Origin: RFXV01 sp038150465
Lineage (GTDB): Bacteria; Bacteroidota; Bacteroidia; Flavobacteriales; Schleiferiaceae
NCBI GenBank assembly: GCA_038150465.1
Contig: JAYOTP010000036.1
Span: forward strand, 1-18,912
Length of the DNA: 18,912 bases
Reading direction: 5' to 3'
A model generated the notes under the pieces. That model was not told the origin of the DNA and did no database searches. It worked only from the letters and a program-made list of their open reading frames with translations. Numbering within the stretch: position 1 is the stretch's first letter; the number at the start of each line of letters is the position of its first letter. Below are positions 9,278 through 16,602 of this stretch, piece after piece. Position numbers and translations under genes: made by a program.

Positions 9278-10582
9278 TCAATAGACGTCTTCCGAACTGA
9301 ATTCCTTGAAACCGATGACGCGATCGTAGCGGATGCCGATCCCCTTGTGATAAATGATGAGCTGGTAGGTGTTTTCTGTTTCCCAGTGATCGCCCTCTGG
9401 GCTGTCCGATCCCTTTTGGTCTTCCGATAAAGCGGCGAACTGATAATTGTAATAGCCCTGTTTCAGCAGAAGCTTGCTGCGGAAACTGCCACGCGTATAG
9501 TCGAATGACATGCGATTTTCCGAAGTAAAGCGCCAATCGTTGAATGCGCCAAGAACATAGTAGGTCCGATCTGCTGGCGCATCGTTCATTTTCAACTCGA
9601 TATCCACCCAGGCATAATCCGCTTCTGTGTTCGGGGCATTGCTTCCCGTGCTTCGGATCACCCGTTGCCCATTGATGTCGAATTCGGTGCTGTAGCGCTC
9701 GATGCTTCGCGGGTATTGGGTTTGTATGAAATAGGTGAAGTTGGTATCCAATTCGATCCGTCGCACATTCAGCGACAGATTGCGCTCGTCTTTGGTATCG
9801 AAATTCCTCCATTCATTCCCTCCGGGAAAAAGGTTCTCTCGGTCGTAGTCGTAGTTGAGCCGTCCAGCTTGCACAAAACGTGGTTTGAGTTCACGGATGG
9901 AGGTGTTCCAGCATTGGTTTTGAAGGAGTACGGTGTGCAAAGTGTTGAACGGATCCGGAATGTCGTATTCACCGTGGTTGACCACAAAGTCGACCTCCTG
10001 ATGGGTCTCGCGGTACTCCACGCGACTGGGTCTGCGCACTTCACCACCGACCTGCACCTTTTCCTCGTAGACCACGAAGCGCCTTGTCAGAACGGGATAC
10101 GTCTGGTCTTCCTCGTAGACGACCAAGAGGTAGTTGCCGCTTTTATTGAAGTTCATTTCTGAATTGGGCAGAAGAAGCTGGTAGTGGCTGTAGGGTACGA
10201 AGGTGTTGAAGGAGAAATCCACGTCGGAGATACGATGGTCCTGATAACCTGAGATGTATTCGCTCTTTTTGAGCGTGGAAGGCGTCCAGTCCGAATTGCA
10301 GAGGATCAGGGTATAACTGAAGGCATTGCCCTGCGCCAGAAGGTCATCAAATCGAAGCAAAAGTTGTTCGCTGCTGCCCAGTGCGATCGCCGGAAAGGCC
10401 AATGGTTCGTTGAGGGGGTGAAAAAGTACCGTGCGGATGCTCGGATAGTAGGATCTGTCCTCATAGCTTAGGGGCGTTCCCCATTCCTCAACATAGGCGT
10501 CCTGAGCATTGCAAATGACTGAAATACAGAGGGTCCATATCAGTAAGGGCCTGACCAACCCGAAAGGTTGTTCATAACCCAT
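9278..10582 (-). CDS. Type IX secretion system plug protein (DUF5103 family)
   Basis: Bacteroidota-specific secreted protein of the family formerly called DUF5103, whose characterised member plugs the periplasmic side of the SprA/T9SS outer-membrane translocon. With the ATG at 10582 the product has 434 residues. It has a clear signal peptide (h-region PLLIWTLCISVIC, then NAQ before DAYVEEWG) and a beta-rich body with family-like strings such as HPLNEPLAFPAIALGS, ILCNSDWTPS and SFNTFVPYSHYQ. The C-terminal part, about 330-434, is consistent with a further beta-sandwich ending in GIRYDRVIGFKEF. An upstream ATG at 10624 (448 residues) is also in frame, but it leaves a 25-residue n-region before the hydrophobic core and sits almost on the predicted transcription start. 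The gene is divergent from nqrA. The gap to the downstream Sua5-type gene is 97 bp. Confidence 0.87.
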   Translation of the reverse strand: MGYEQPFGLVRPLLIWTLCISVICNAQDAYVEEWGTPLSYEDRSYYPSIRTVLFHPLNEPLAFPAIALGSSEQLLLRFDDLLAQGNAFSYTLILCNSDWTPSTLKKSEYISGYQDHRISDVDFSFNTFVPYSHYQLLLPNSEMNFNKSGNYLLVVYEEDQTYPVLTRRFVVYEEKVQVGGEVRRPSRVEYRETHQEVDFVVNHGEYDIPDPFNTLHTVLLQNQCWNTSIRELKPRFVQAGRLNYDYDRENLFPGGNEWRNFDTKDERNLSLNVRRIELDTNFTYFIQTQYPRSIERYSTEFDINGQRVIRSTGSNAPNTEADYAWVDIELKMNDAPADRTYYVLGAFNDWRFTSENRMSFDYTRGSFRSKLLLKQGYYNYQFAALSEDQKGSDSPEGDHWETENTYQLIIYHKGIGIRYDRVIGFKEFSSEDVY

Positions 10583-10637
10583 GGCATCGAAGCCAATAAA
10601 AGCTGTTCTAATCTTCTTTTTCAACGCTACAAATGTC

Positions 10638-10645
10638 TAATTTTG
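10638..10645 (+). promoter_or_regulatory. Bacteroidota -7 promoter box (TAATTTTG) for the nqr operon
   Basis: Exact match to TAnnTTTG, ending 20 nt before the nqrA ATG at 10666. The -33 element is poor: at about 19 nt upstream there is only a T-rich stretch (10616-10621). If transcription starts about 5-7 nt after the box, the leader is about 14 nt. This rules out the upstream ATG at 10633 as the nqrA start. A near-consensus box on the other strand (GACATTTG, 10630-10637) abuts it back to back and could serve the plug gene. Confidence 0.6.
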
Positions 10646-10665
10646 GGGCGGAAAAAAAGTACCCA

Positions 10666-12012
10666 ATGTCCAAAGACATTAGGATCAAACGCGGACTCGA
10701 CATTCGACTGAAAGGTTCCGCGGAAAAAGTCCTCAGCCAAGCGCCTGTTCCAGGTGTATACGCCGTACAACCCACAGACTTCACTGGGATCACACCAAAG
10801 CTGCTCGTCAAAGAAGGCGAACACGTGCTCGCTGGAGCCCCTCTGTTCTATTCAAAGGACGATGAGCGGGTTCGTTTCAGCAGTCCGGTCAGCGGAGAGA
10901 TCGCAGCCATTGTCCGCGGCGCCAAAAGAAAGTTACTGGCCATTCACATTCTCCCGGACAAGGAGCAGAAGTTCGCTGAATTCAAGCGTCCGGACGGAAG
11001 CGACAGGGAAAACCTGATCGCGCTCTTGCTGGAGAGTGGAATGTGGCCTTTTATTCGTCAGCGCCCCTATGCGGTGATCGCCAACCCATCGGATGCCCCC
11101 AAGAGCATTCACATCTCCTGTTTCAACACCGAACCCCTCGCAGCAGACGTTGACTTTGCGGTCAGTGGCAGTGAAGAGGATTTTCAGGAAGGCTTGAAGG
11201 CGATGAAAATGATGACTTCCGGAAAGGTGCATCTGAATGTGGACGGCAGTGTGCCAGTGAACAGCCTCTTTGAAAAGGCAGAAGGAGTTCAGCTGAATCG
11301 CTTTAAAGGTCCACACCCAGCAGGCAATGTGGGTGTGCAGATCCACCATGTAGAGCCCATCAACAAAGGAGAGGTCGTTTGGTATGCATATCCGCAGGAT
11401 GTGATCGCCATCGGTCGACTGTTGCGGACTGGGAAAGCAGACTTTTCAAAGGTGGTGGCTCTGGCGGGCCATTCCCTGCAGCAGCGAAAGTATTTCAAGG
11501 CGCTTCCAGGCACACCGGTCAGATCCTTTATCGACGGACAGGAGCCAAGTGGCGATCATCGGGTGATCAGTGGAACCGTACTGACGGGCAACAAGACCGG
11601 CATGGATGGTTACCTCGGCTTTTACCACTCTGAGATCACAGTGATACCTGAAGGGGAGGAACCAGAATTCTTCGGTTGGCTCATTCCAGATCCAAAGAAG
11701 TTCAGCAACAGCCGCACCCTGCCTTCCTGGCTCATGCCCCGAAAGGAGTATGCGCTGGACACGAACATGCATGGCGAGGAGCGGGCCTTCGTGGTCACTG
11801 GTGAATACGAAAAGGTTTTCCCTTTTGACATCTATCCCGTTCAACTTTTGAAGTCCATCCTCGTTGAGGATATCGAAAAGATGGAGCAATTGGGCATCTA
11901 CGAGGTGGCAGAAGAGGATTTTGCCCTGTGCGAGGTCGTGTGTACCTCCAAACTTCCTGTGCAAAGCATGGTCCGAAAGGGACTCGACATGGTGAGAAAA
12001 GAATTGAGCTAA
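10666..12012 (+). CDS. nqrA: Na+-translocating NADH:quinone reductase subunit A
   Basis: Peripheral cytoplasmic subunit of the Na+-NQR complex, which couples NADH oxidation and quinone reduction to sodium export; NqrA is implicated in quinone binding. It has 448 residues, the family norm. The N-terminus SKDIRIKRGLDIRLKGSAEK is characteristic, followed by a barrel-sandwich-like segment (about 40-95, VKEGEHVLAGAPLFYSKDDE then SPVSGEIAAIVRG) and the conserved GPHPAGNVGVQIHHVEPIN (about 215-233). The C-terminal region has DIYPVQLLKSIL and a Cys pair in FALCEVVCTSK. The frame extends upstream to an ATG at 10633, but that start would overlap the promoter box and add residues that family members lack. 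First gene of nqrA-F-apbE; 13 nt separate it from nqrB. Confidence 0.97.
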   Translation: MSKDIRIKRGLDIRLKGSAEKVLSQAPVPGVYAVQPTDFTGITPKLLVKEGEHVLAGAPLFYSKDDERVRFSSPVSGEIAAIVRGAKRKLLAIHILPDKEQKFAEFKRPDGSDRENLIALLLESGMWPFIRQRPYAVIANPSDAPKSIHISCFNTEPLAADVDFAVSGSEEDFQEGLKAMKMMTSGKVHLNVDGSVPVNSLFEKAEGVQLNRFKGPHPAGNVGVQIHHVEPINKGEVVWYAYPQDVIAIGRLLRTGKADFSKVVALAGHSLQQRKYFKALPGTPVRSFIDGQEPSGDHRVISGTVLTGNKTGMDGYLGFYHSEITVIPEGEEPEFFGWLIPDPKKFSNSRTLPSWLMPRKEYALDTNMHGEERAFVVTGEYEKVFPFDIYPVQLLKSILVEDIEKMEQLGIYEVAEEDFALCEVVCTSKLPVQSMVRKGLDMVRKELS

Positions 12013-12025
12013 AACAGCATCATCA

Positions 12026-13222
12026 ATGAAGGCCATTCACAATCTGTTTGAAAAAGTGAAACCCAGTTTCACTGAAGGCGGCAAGTGGGAAAAGTTCTTC
12101 CCGGTATACGATGCCTTTGAAACCTTTGCGTTCGTTCCCGGGCATTCCGCCCAGAGCGGAGCGCACATTCGCGACGGCGTGGATCTGAAAAGGACGATGG
12201 TCACCGTGATCATGGCCATGACGCCCGCCCTGCTATTTGGCATGTGGAATGTCGGCTTGCAGCATTACAAGGCGCTGGGCGTTGCCGACCAGATGGCGTT
12301 CCTCGACCTCATGCTTTTCGGTGCGTGGAAGGTGCTGCCAATGGTCGTTGTTTCCTACGCGGTCGGGCTCGGCATCGAATTCATTTTTGCCATCATCAAT
12401 AAGCACAGCATCAACGAAGGCTATTTGGTCAGCGGAATGCTGATCCCGCTGGTCATGCCCGTAGATATTCCCCTTTGGATGGTGGCGGTCTCTACGGTCT
12501 TTGCCGTGGTGATCGGTAAAGAGGTATTCGGCGGAACGGGAATGAATATCCTGAACCCTGCACTGACGGCCCGTGCATTTGCCTTCTTCGCCTACCCTTC
12601 ATGGATGTCAGGGGACAAGGTCTGGGTGAATACAGGCGGTGAAGCTGTGGTCGATGGCTATTCGGGTGCCACCATATTGGGCAATCTGGCCACCACAGGG
12701 CAAGCCGGAACGGCCTATGCGGACTGGGGCATTGCAGAGATGATCATCGGAACCATTCCCGGATCCATTGGTGAAACAAGTAAGATCGCCATTTTGCTTG
12801 GCGCCATGATCCTTCTGATCACCGGCGTGGCCAGCTGGCGCATTATGTTCTTTTCGGCCGTTGGCGCCCTCACAATGGGCTTGATATTCAACGCATTCGC
12901 AGAGTATGCCATCTCCCCAGAGCAACAGGCTTTCATGGCGGTTCCTTATTGGCAGCACCTGATCATCGGCAGTTGGGCATTTGCTACGGTCTTCATGGCC
13001 ACAGATCCAGTATCTGGGGCTCAGACCGAAAAAGGAAAGATCTGGTACGGATTCTTCATCGGATTCTTTGGCATCATGATACGGGTGTTCAACCCTGCCT
13101 ATCCGGAGGGAATGATGCTCGCGATCCTGTTGATGAATGTATTCGCCCCGCTGATCGACCATTATGTGGTGGAAGCGAACATCAAGAGAAGGGCCAAACG
13201 ACTTAAACTCGCCAACGCATGA
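12026..13222 (+). CDS. nqrB: Na+-translocating NADH:quinone reductase subunit B
   Basis: Membrane subunit (398 residues) carrying a covalently bound FMN and contributing to the sodium channel. The flavinylation motif is visible as DGYSGATILGN, with Thr216 the expected phosphoester attachment site for ApbE-transferred FMN. The N-terminal cytoplasmic part (to about 55, with FETFAFVPGH and GAHIRDGVDLKR) precedes roughly ten hydrophobic segments. Conserved family strings include GKEVFGGTGMNILNPALTARAFAFFAYP (165-192), GAMILLITGVASWR and FATVFMATDPVSGAQTEKGK. The 3' end overlaps nqrC by 4 bp (ATGA), so the two are translationally coupled. Identification is firm. Confidence 0.98.
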   Translation: MKAIHNLFEKVKPSFTEGGKWEKFFPVYDAFETFAFVPGHSAQSGAHIRDGVDLKRTMVTVIMAMTPALLFGMWNVGLQHYKALGVADQMAFLDLMLFGAWKVLPMVVVSYAVGLGIEFIFAIINKHSINEGYLVSGMLIPLVMPVDIPLWMVAVSTVFAVVIGKEVFGGTGMNILNPALTARAFAFFAYPSWMSGDKVWVNTGGEAVVDGYSGATILGNLATTGQAGTAYADWGIAEMIIGTIPGSIGETSKIAILLGAMILLITGVASWRIMFFSAVGALTMGLIFNAFAEYAISPEQQAFMAVPYWQHLIIGSWAFATVFMATDPVSGAQTEKGKIWYGFFIGFFGIMIRVFNPAYPEGMMLAILLMNVFAPLIDHYVVEANIKRRAKRLKLANA

Positions 13223-13962
13223 AAATGGATGTCAACAGCAACGGTTACACCTTTGGCTTTGCTGCGGTCCTGGTGATCGTAGTTGCCGCCTTGCTTTCCT
13301 TCACTGCCACGAGCCTTCAGGAGCGCCAGGAAGAGAATGTAGCCCAGGAAAAGAAGCAGAACATTCTGGCTTCCATCGGACTGCAAGTAGAGCGTGCAGA
13401 TGCAGCTCAGGCCTACGAAGAGAACATCACGAAGGAGATCGTGATCCAGGGCGATCAAAAGATCGAAGGCTTGTCGGCTTTTGGTGTCGATATGGCTGAG
13501 GAACTCAAGAAAGCACCTTCGGAGCGCATGTATCCTCTCTTTATAGCCAACTACAACAACACTACTTCGTACATCATTCCCTTGAGGGGAAAGGGGCTTT
13601 GGGGGCCGATCTGGGGCTACATCGCTCTGAAGGAGGACCTCAATACGGTGATCGGTGCCACATTCGGACACAAGAGCGAAACGCCTGGTCTTGGAGCTGA
13701 GATCTCCACACCGATTTTCCAGGATCAGTTCCCCGGACTGGAGATCATGGAGGGAAAACAGTTCGTCAGCATTGAAGTGCGCAAAGGAGATGCGTCCGGA
13801 ACCCATCAGGTAGATGGCATCTCAGGGGGGACGATCACTTCAGTTGGCGTAGATGCCATGCTGAAGGATTGCCTGCAGGGCTATCAAGTCTTTTTTGACA
13901 ATGAGATGCGTGCCACGCAGATGGCATTCACTTCGTCCAAAGCTTCAGAAACCTCTTATTAA
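13219..13962 (+). CDS. nqrC: Na+-translocating NADH:quinone reductase subunit C
   Basis: Second covalent-FMN subunit (247 residues). A single N-terminal membrane helix (about 11-31) anchors a periplasmic FMN-binding domain. The stretch GKGLWGPIWGYIAL (125-138) and HKSETPGLGAEI (151-162) are diagnostic. The flavinylation site reads DGISGGTITSVG with Thr205 as acceptor; the residue before Thr is Gly, where the common consensus has Ala (compare SGAT in NqrB of the same operon). The start ATG at 13219 overlaps the nqrB stop; a second Met at codon 3 is possible. Spacing to nqrD is 12 nt. Function is firm from the motifs and the operon. Confidence 0.97.
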   Translation: MKMDVNSNGYTFGFAAVLVIVVAALLSFTATSLQERQEENVAQEKKQNILASIGLQVERADAAQAYEENITKEIVIQGDQKIEGLSAFGVDMAEELKKAPSERMYPLFIANYNNTTSYIIPLRGKGLWGPIWGYIALKEDLNTVIGATFGHKSETPGLGAEISTPIFQDQFPGLEIMEGKQFVSIEVRKGDASGTHQVDGISGGTITSVGVDAMLKDCLQGYQVFFDNEMRATQMAFTSSKASETSY

Positions 13963-13974
13963 ACCTCTGTACGC

Positions 13975-14655
13975 ATGAGCGATACACAGACTCTGGAAAA
14001 GAAGAAATCAGAGCCTTTGTTCTCAAAGAAGAACAAGAAACTCATTTCCAATCCACTCAACGATGACAATCCGATCACTGTGCAGGTGTTGGGTATTTGT
14101 TCTGCCTTGGCGATCACCGTCAAGCTGGAACCCGCCATCGTCATGTCCTTATCTGTGCTCTTTGTTTTGGGCGCGGGCAATGTCGTCATCTCACTGATGC
14201 GCAACCTCATTCCCTCGAGGATCCGGATCATCGTTCAGCTCGTGGTCGTGGCCTCTCTGGTGATCCTGGTGGATCAGTTCCTCAAGGCCTTCGTCTACGA
14301 TGTGAGCAAGCAGCTTTCGGTATTTGTCGGCTTGATCATCACCAACTGCATCATCATGGGACGCTTCGAGGCTTTTGCACTGGGCAACACACCATGGAAG
14401 TCCTTCCTCGATGGGGTGGGGAATGCTTTCGGTTATGCGTGGATCCTGATCGCCGTGGCCTTCTTCCGTGAATTGCTCGGCTCGGGTACGCTCTTCGGCA
14501 TTCCGGTGCTGGGCGATCCGGCAGCAAAAACAGGTCTTTATGCCTTGGGCTACGAAAACAACGGCATGATGCTGCTGCCGCCCATGGCGCTGATCACCGT
14601 TGGGGTGATCATCTGGATCCAACGGGCAAAGAACACCAAACTCATAGAGGACTAA
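13975..14655 (+). CDS. nqrD: Na+-translocating NADH:quinone reductase subunit D
   Basis: Integral membrane subunit (226 residues), homologous to NqrE, with about six membrane helices and a charged N-terminal extension (LEKKKSEPLFSKKNKK). It keeps the two cysteines that pair with NqrE to hold the intramembrane iron centre: Cys42 in LGICSALA and Cys125 in GLIITNCIIMGR. The remaining conserved strings are NPLNDDNPITVQVLGIC, MRNLIPSRIRIIVQL and AFFRELLGSGTLFG. Only 3 nt separate the stop from the nqrE ATG. Identification is firm. Confidence 0.98.
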   Translation: MSDTQTLEKKKSEPLFSKKNKKLISNPLNDDNPITVQVLGICSALAITVKLEPAIVMSLSVLFVLGAGNVVISLMRNLIPSRIRIIVQLVVVASLVILVDQFLKAFVYDVSKQLSVFVGLIITNCIIMGRFEAFALGNTPWKSFLDGVGNAFGYAWILIAVAFFRELLGSGTLFGIPVLGDPAAKTGLYALGYENNGMMLLPPMALITVGVIIWIQRAKNTKLIED

Positions 14656-14658
14656 GCC

Positions 14659-15282
14659 ATGCAGGAACTGATCAACATATTCGTCAAGTCGATCTTCGTC
14701 GAGAACATGATCTTCGCATACTTCCTGGGTATGTGCTCATATCTGGCGGTGTCAAAAACGGTCAAAACAGCCGTGGGGCTTGGGGCTGCCGTCATCTTTG
14801 TTCTGGGGGTGACCGTGCCGGTGAACTGGTTGCTCGAGAACTTCGTCCTGCAAAAAGGTGCCTTGGCCCGTCTGGGTCTGGGAGAGCAGTTTGCGGAGAT
14901 CGATCTGAGTTTCCTGAGTTTCATCATGTTCATCGCGGTGATCGCTTCCATCGTTCAGTTGGTCGAGATGATCGTGGAGAAGTTTGCGCCCGCACTCTAC
15001 AGTGCATTGGGCATCTTTCTTCCACTTATCGCGGTGAATTGTTCCATTTTGGGTGGCGCACTCTTCATGCAGGAACGGGCCTTCACGACCATAGGCGAGG
15101 CCACCATCTACGGGCTGGGTTCAGGTGTGGGCTGGTTCCTGGCCATTGTGGCCATCGCTGCCATCCGGGAAAAGATCAAATACTCCCATGTTCCCGCTCC
15201 ATTGCGCGGACTGGGCATCACCTTTATCATCACAGGGCTCATGGGCATTGCCTTCATGAGTTTCATGGGAATCAAACTCTAA
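14659..15282 (+). CDS. nqrE: Na+-translocating NADH:quinone reductase subunit E
   Basis: Integral membrane partner of NqrD (207 residues, about six helices), arranged in inverted topology relative to it. The iron-centre cysteines are present as Cys26 (FLGMCSYLAVSK) and Cys128 (IAVNCSILGGALF). The N-terminus ELINIFVKSIFVENMIFAYF and the C-terminal strings GSGVGWFLAIVAIAAIREKI and PAPLRGLGITFI match the family. It also resembles RnfA, but the complete nqrA-F context makes NqrE certain. There is a 12-nt gap to nqrF with an AAAAGGA-type purine tract before the ATG. Confidence 0.98.
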   Translation: MQELINIFVKSIFVENMIFAYFLGMCSYLAVSKTVKTAVGLGAAVIFVLGVTVPVNWLLENFVLQKGALARLGLGEQFAEIDLSFLSFIMFIAVIASIVQLVEMIVEKFAPALYSALGIFLPLIAVNCSILGGALFMQERAFTTIGEATIYGLGSGVGWFLAIVAIAAIREKIKYSHVPAPLRGLGITFIITGLMGIAFMSFMGIKL

Positions 15283-15294
15283 CAGTAAAAGGAT

Positions 15295-16602
15295 ATGTTA
15301 CTCATAGCAACTACCGCCATCCTGACCAGCATCGCCGTCTTTTTTGTGGTGATCCTACTCTTGGTGAGTCTTCTGCTGACGGCCAAGGCCAAGCTGGCGC
15401 CTTCCGGGCCGGTCAAACTCGATATCAATGGTTCTGAGGTAGAAGTGGAATCGGGCAGCACCCTGCTCAGCACACTCTCAAACCAGAAGATCTTTCTTCC
15501 TTCTGCCTGTGGTGGTGGCGGAACCTGCGGCATGTGCAAATGCCAGATCAACGAGGGTGGAGGAGAGATTTTACCCACTGAAACAGGCTTCTTCACACGC
15601 AAAGAGATCGCTGAAGACTGGCGATTGGGCTGTCAGGTCAAGGTGAAGAACGATATGAAGGTCAAGGTGCCTGAAGAGATCTTCGGCATCAAGAAATGGG
15701 AGTGCGAAGTGGTTTCCAATTACAATGTCGCTTCTTTCATCAAGGAATTCGTGGTCAAGCTTCCAGATGGTGAGCGCATGGATTTTGAGGCAGGTGGATA
15801 CATTCAGATCGACGTACCCGAGATCGATGTCGACTTCAAGAACATGGACATCGCTCCGCATCCAGACGATCCTGCAGGAGCGGATAAGTTCAAGGCCGAG
15901 TGGGACAAATTCGGACTGTGGGATCTCAAGATGAAGAACGATGAGCCGCAATTCCGCGCGTATTCCATGGCGAATCATCCTGCGGAAGGGAACATCATCA
16001 TGTTGAACATCCGGATCGCCACACCTCCTTGGGACAGAGCCAAAAATGGCTGGATGGATGTGAATCCAGGTGTGTGCTCCTCCTATGTCTTCGATCTGAA
16101 GCCAGGGGACAAGTGCACCATTTCAGGACCTTATGGAGAATTCTTCATCAAGGACACGGACAAAGAGATGGTCTATGTGGGCGGGGGAGCTGGAATGGCG
16201 CCGCTTCGTGCACACATCTTCCACCTTTTCCACACGCTGAAGACCGGCCGAAAGGTGAGCTACTGGTACGGAGGGCGTTCCAAGCGAGAGTTGTTCTACA
16301 TTGAGCATTTCCGCAGGATCGAGAAAGAATTTCCCAATTTCCGCTTCCACGTGGTCCTGTCTGAACCCATGGAGGAGGACAATTGGAAAGTTTCCAAGGA
16401 CATTGAAGACCGTGAGGGAGATGGATTCCTTGGTTTCGTTCACCAAGCCTTTATCGATCAGTATCTGAGCACTCATCCAGAGCCAGAGGAGATCGAGTTC
16501 TACTTCTGCGGCCCGCCCATGATGAATGCCGCTGTACTGAAGATGTGCGACGACTGGGGCGTTCCACCCGAGCATGTCTCCTTTGACGATTTTGGCGGAT
16601 GA
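15295..16602 (+). CDS. nqrF: Na+-translocating NADH:quinone reductase subunit F
   Basis: Electron-entry subunit (435 residues; about 407 in Vibrio). An N-terminal membrane anchor (about 3-29) is followed by a ferredoxin domain with the [2Fe-2S] ligands Cys72, Cys78, Cys81 and Cys113 (ACGGGGTCGMCKC and RLGC). A ferredoxin-reductase module follows, with the FAD-binding RAYSMANHP (221-229) and NADH-binding GGGAGMAPLR (296-305), and the C-terminal YFCGPPMMNAAV plus the closing FDDFGG. An acidic insert around 177-218 accounts for the extra length and is usual for Bacteroidota NqrF. The stop overlaps the apbE start by 4 bp (ATGA). A terminator-like hairpin begins 18 nt after the stop. Confidence 0.98.
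   Translation: MLLIATTAILTSIAVFFVVILLLVSLLLTAKAKLAPSGPVKLDINGSEVEVESGSTLLSTLSNQKIFLPSACGGGGTCGMCKCQINEGGGEILPTETGFFTRKEIAEDWRLGCQVKVKNDMKVKVPEEIFGIKKWECEVVSNYNVASFIKEFVVKLPDGERMDFEAGGYIQIDVPEIDVDFKNMDIAPHPDDPAGADKFKAEWDKFGLWDLKMKNDEPQFRAYSMANHPAEGNIIMLNIRIATPPWDRAKNGWMDVNPGVCSSYVFDLKPGDKCTISGPYGEFFIKDTDKEMVYVGGGAGMAPLRAHIFHLFHTLKTGRKVSYWYGGRSKRELFYIEHFRRIEKEFPNFRFHVVLSEPMEEDNWKVSKDIEDREGDGFLGFVHQAFIDQYLSTHPEPEEIEFYFCGPPMMNAAVLKMCDDWGVPPEHVSFDDFGG

Noticed and set aside
9177..9812. 211-codon minus-strand frame running through the 3' part of the plug gene into the spacer
   Set aside because: It is out of frame with the recognisable T9SS plug protein and rich in His/Arg/Gln as shadow frames are. 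Only its last 32 codons fall outside the known gene, and those are treated separately.
10633..10665. Upstream ATG (10633) as the nqrA start
   Set aside because: The 11 extra codons overlap the TAATTTTG promoter box and are not part of the usual NqrA N-terminus, which starts at the ATG at 10666.
12608..13162. 184-codon minus-strand frame opposite nqrB
   Set aside because: It is antisense to conserved NqrB membrane segments, with a His/Asp/Gly-rich translation typical of the complement of hydrophobic codons.
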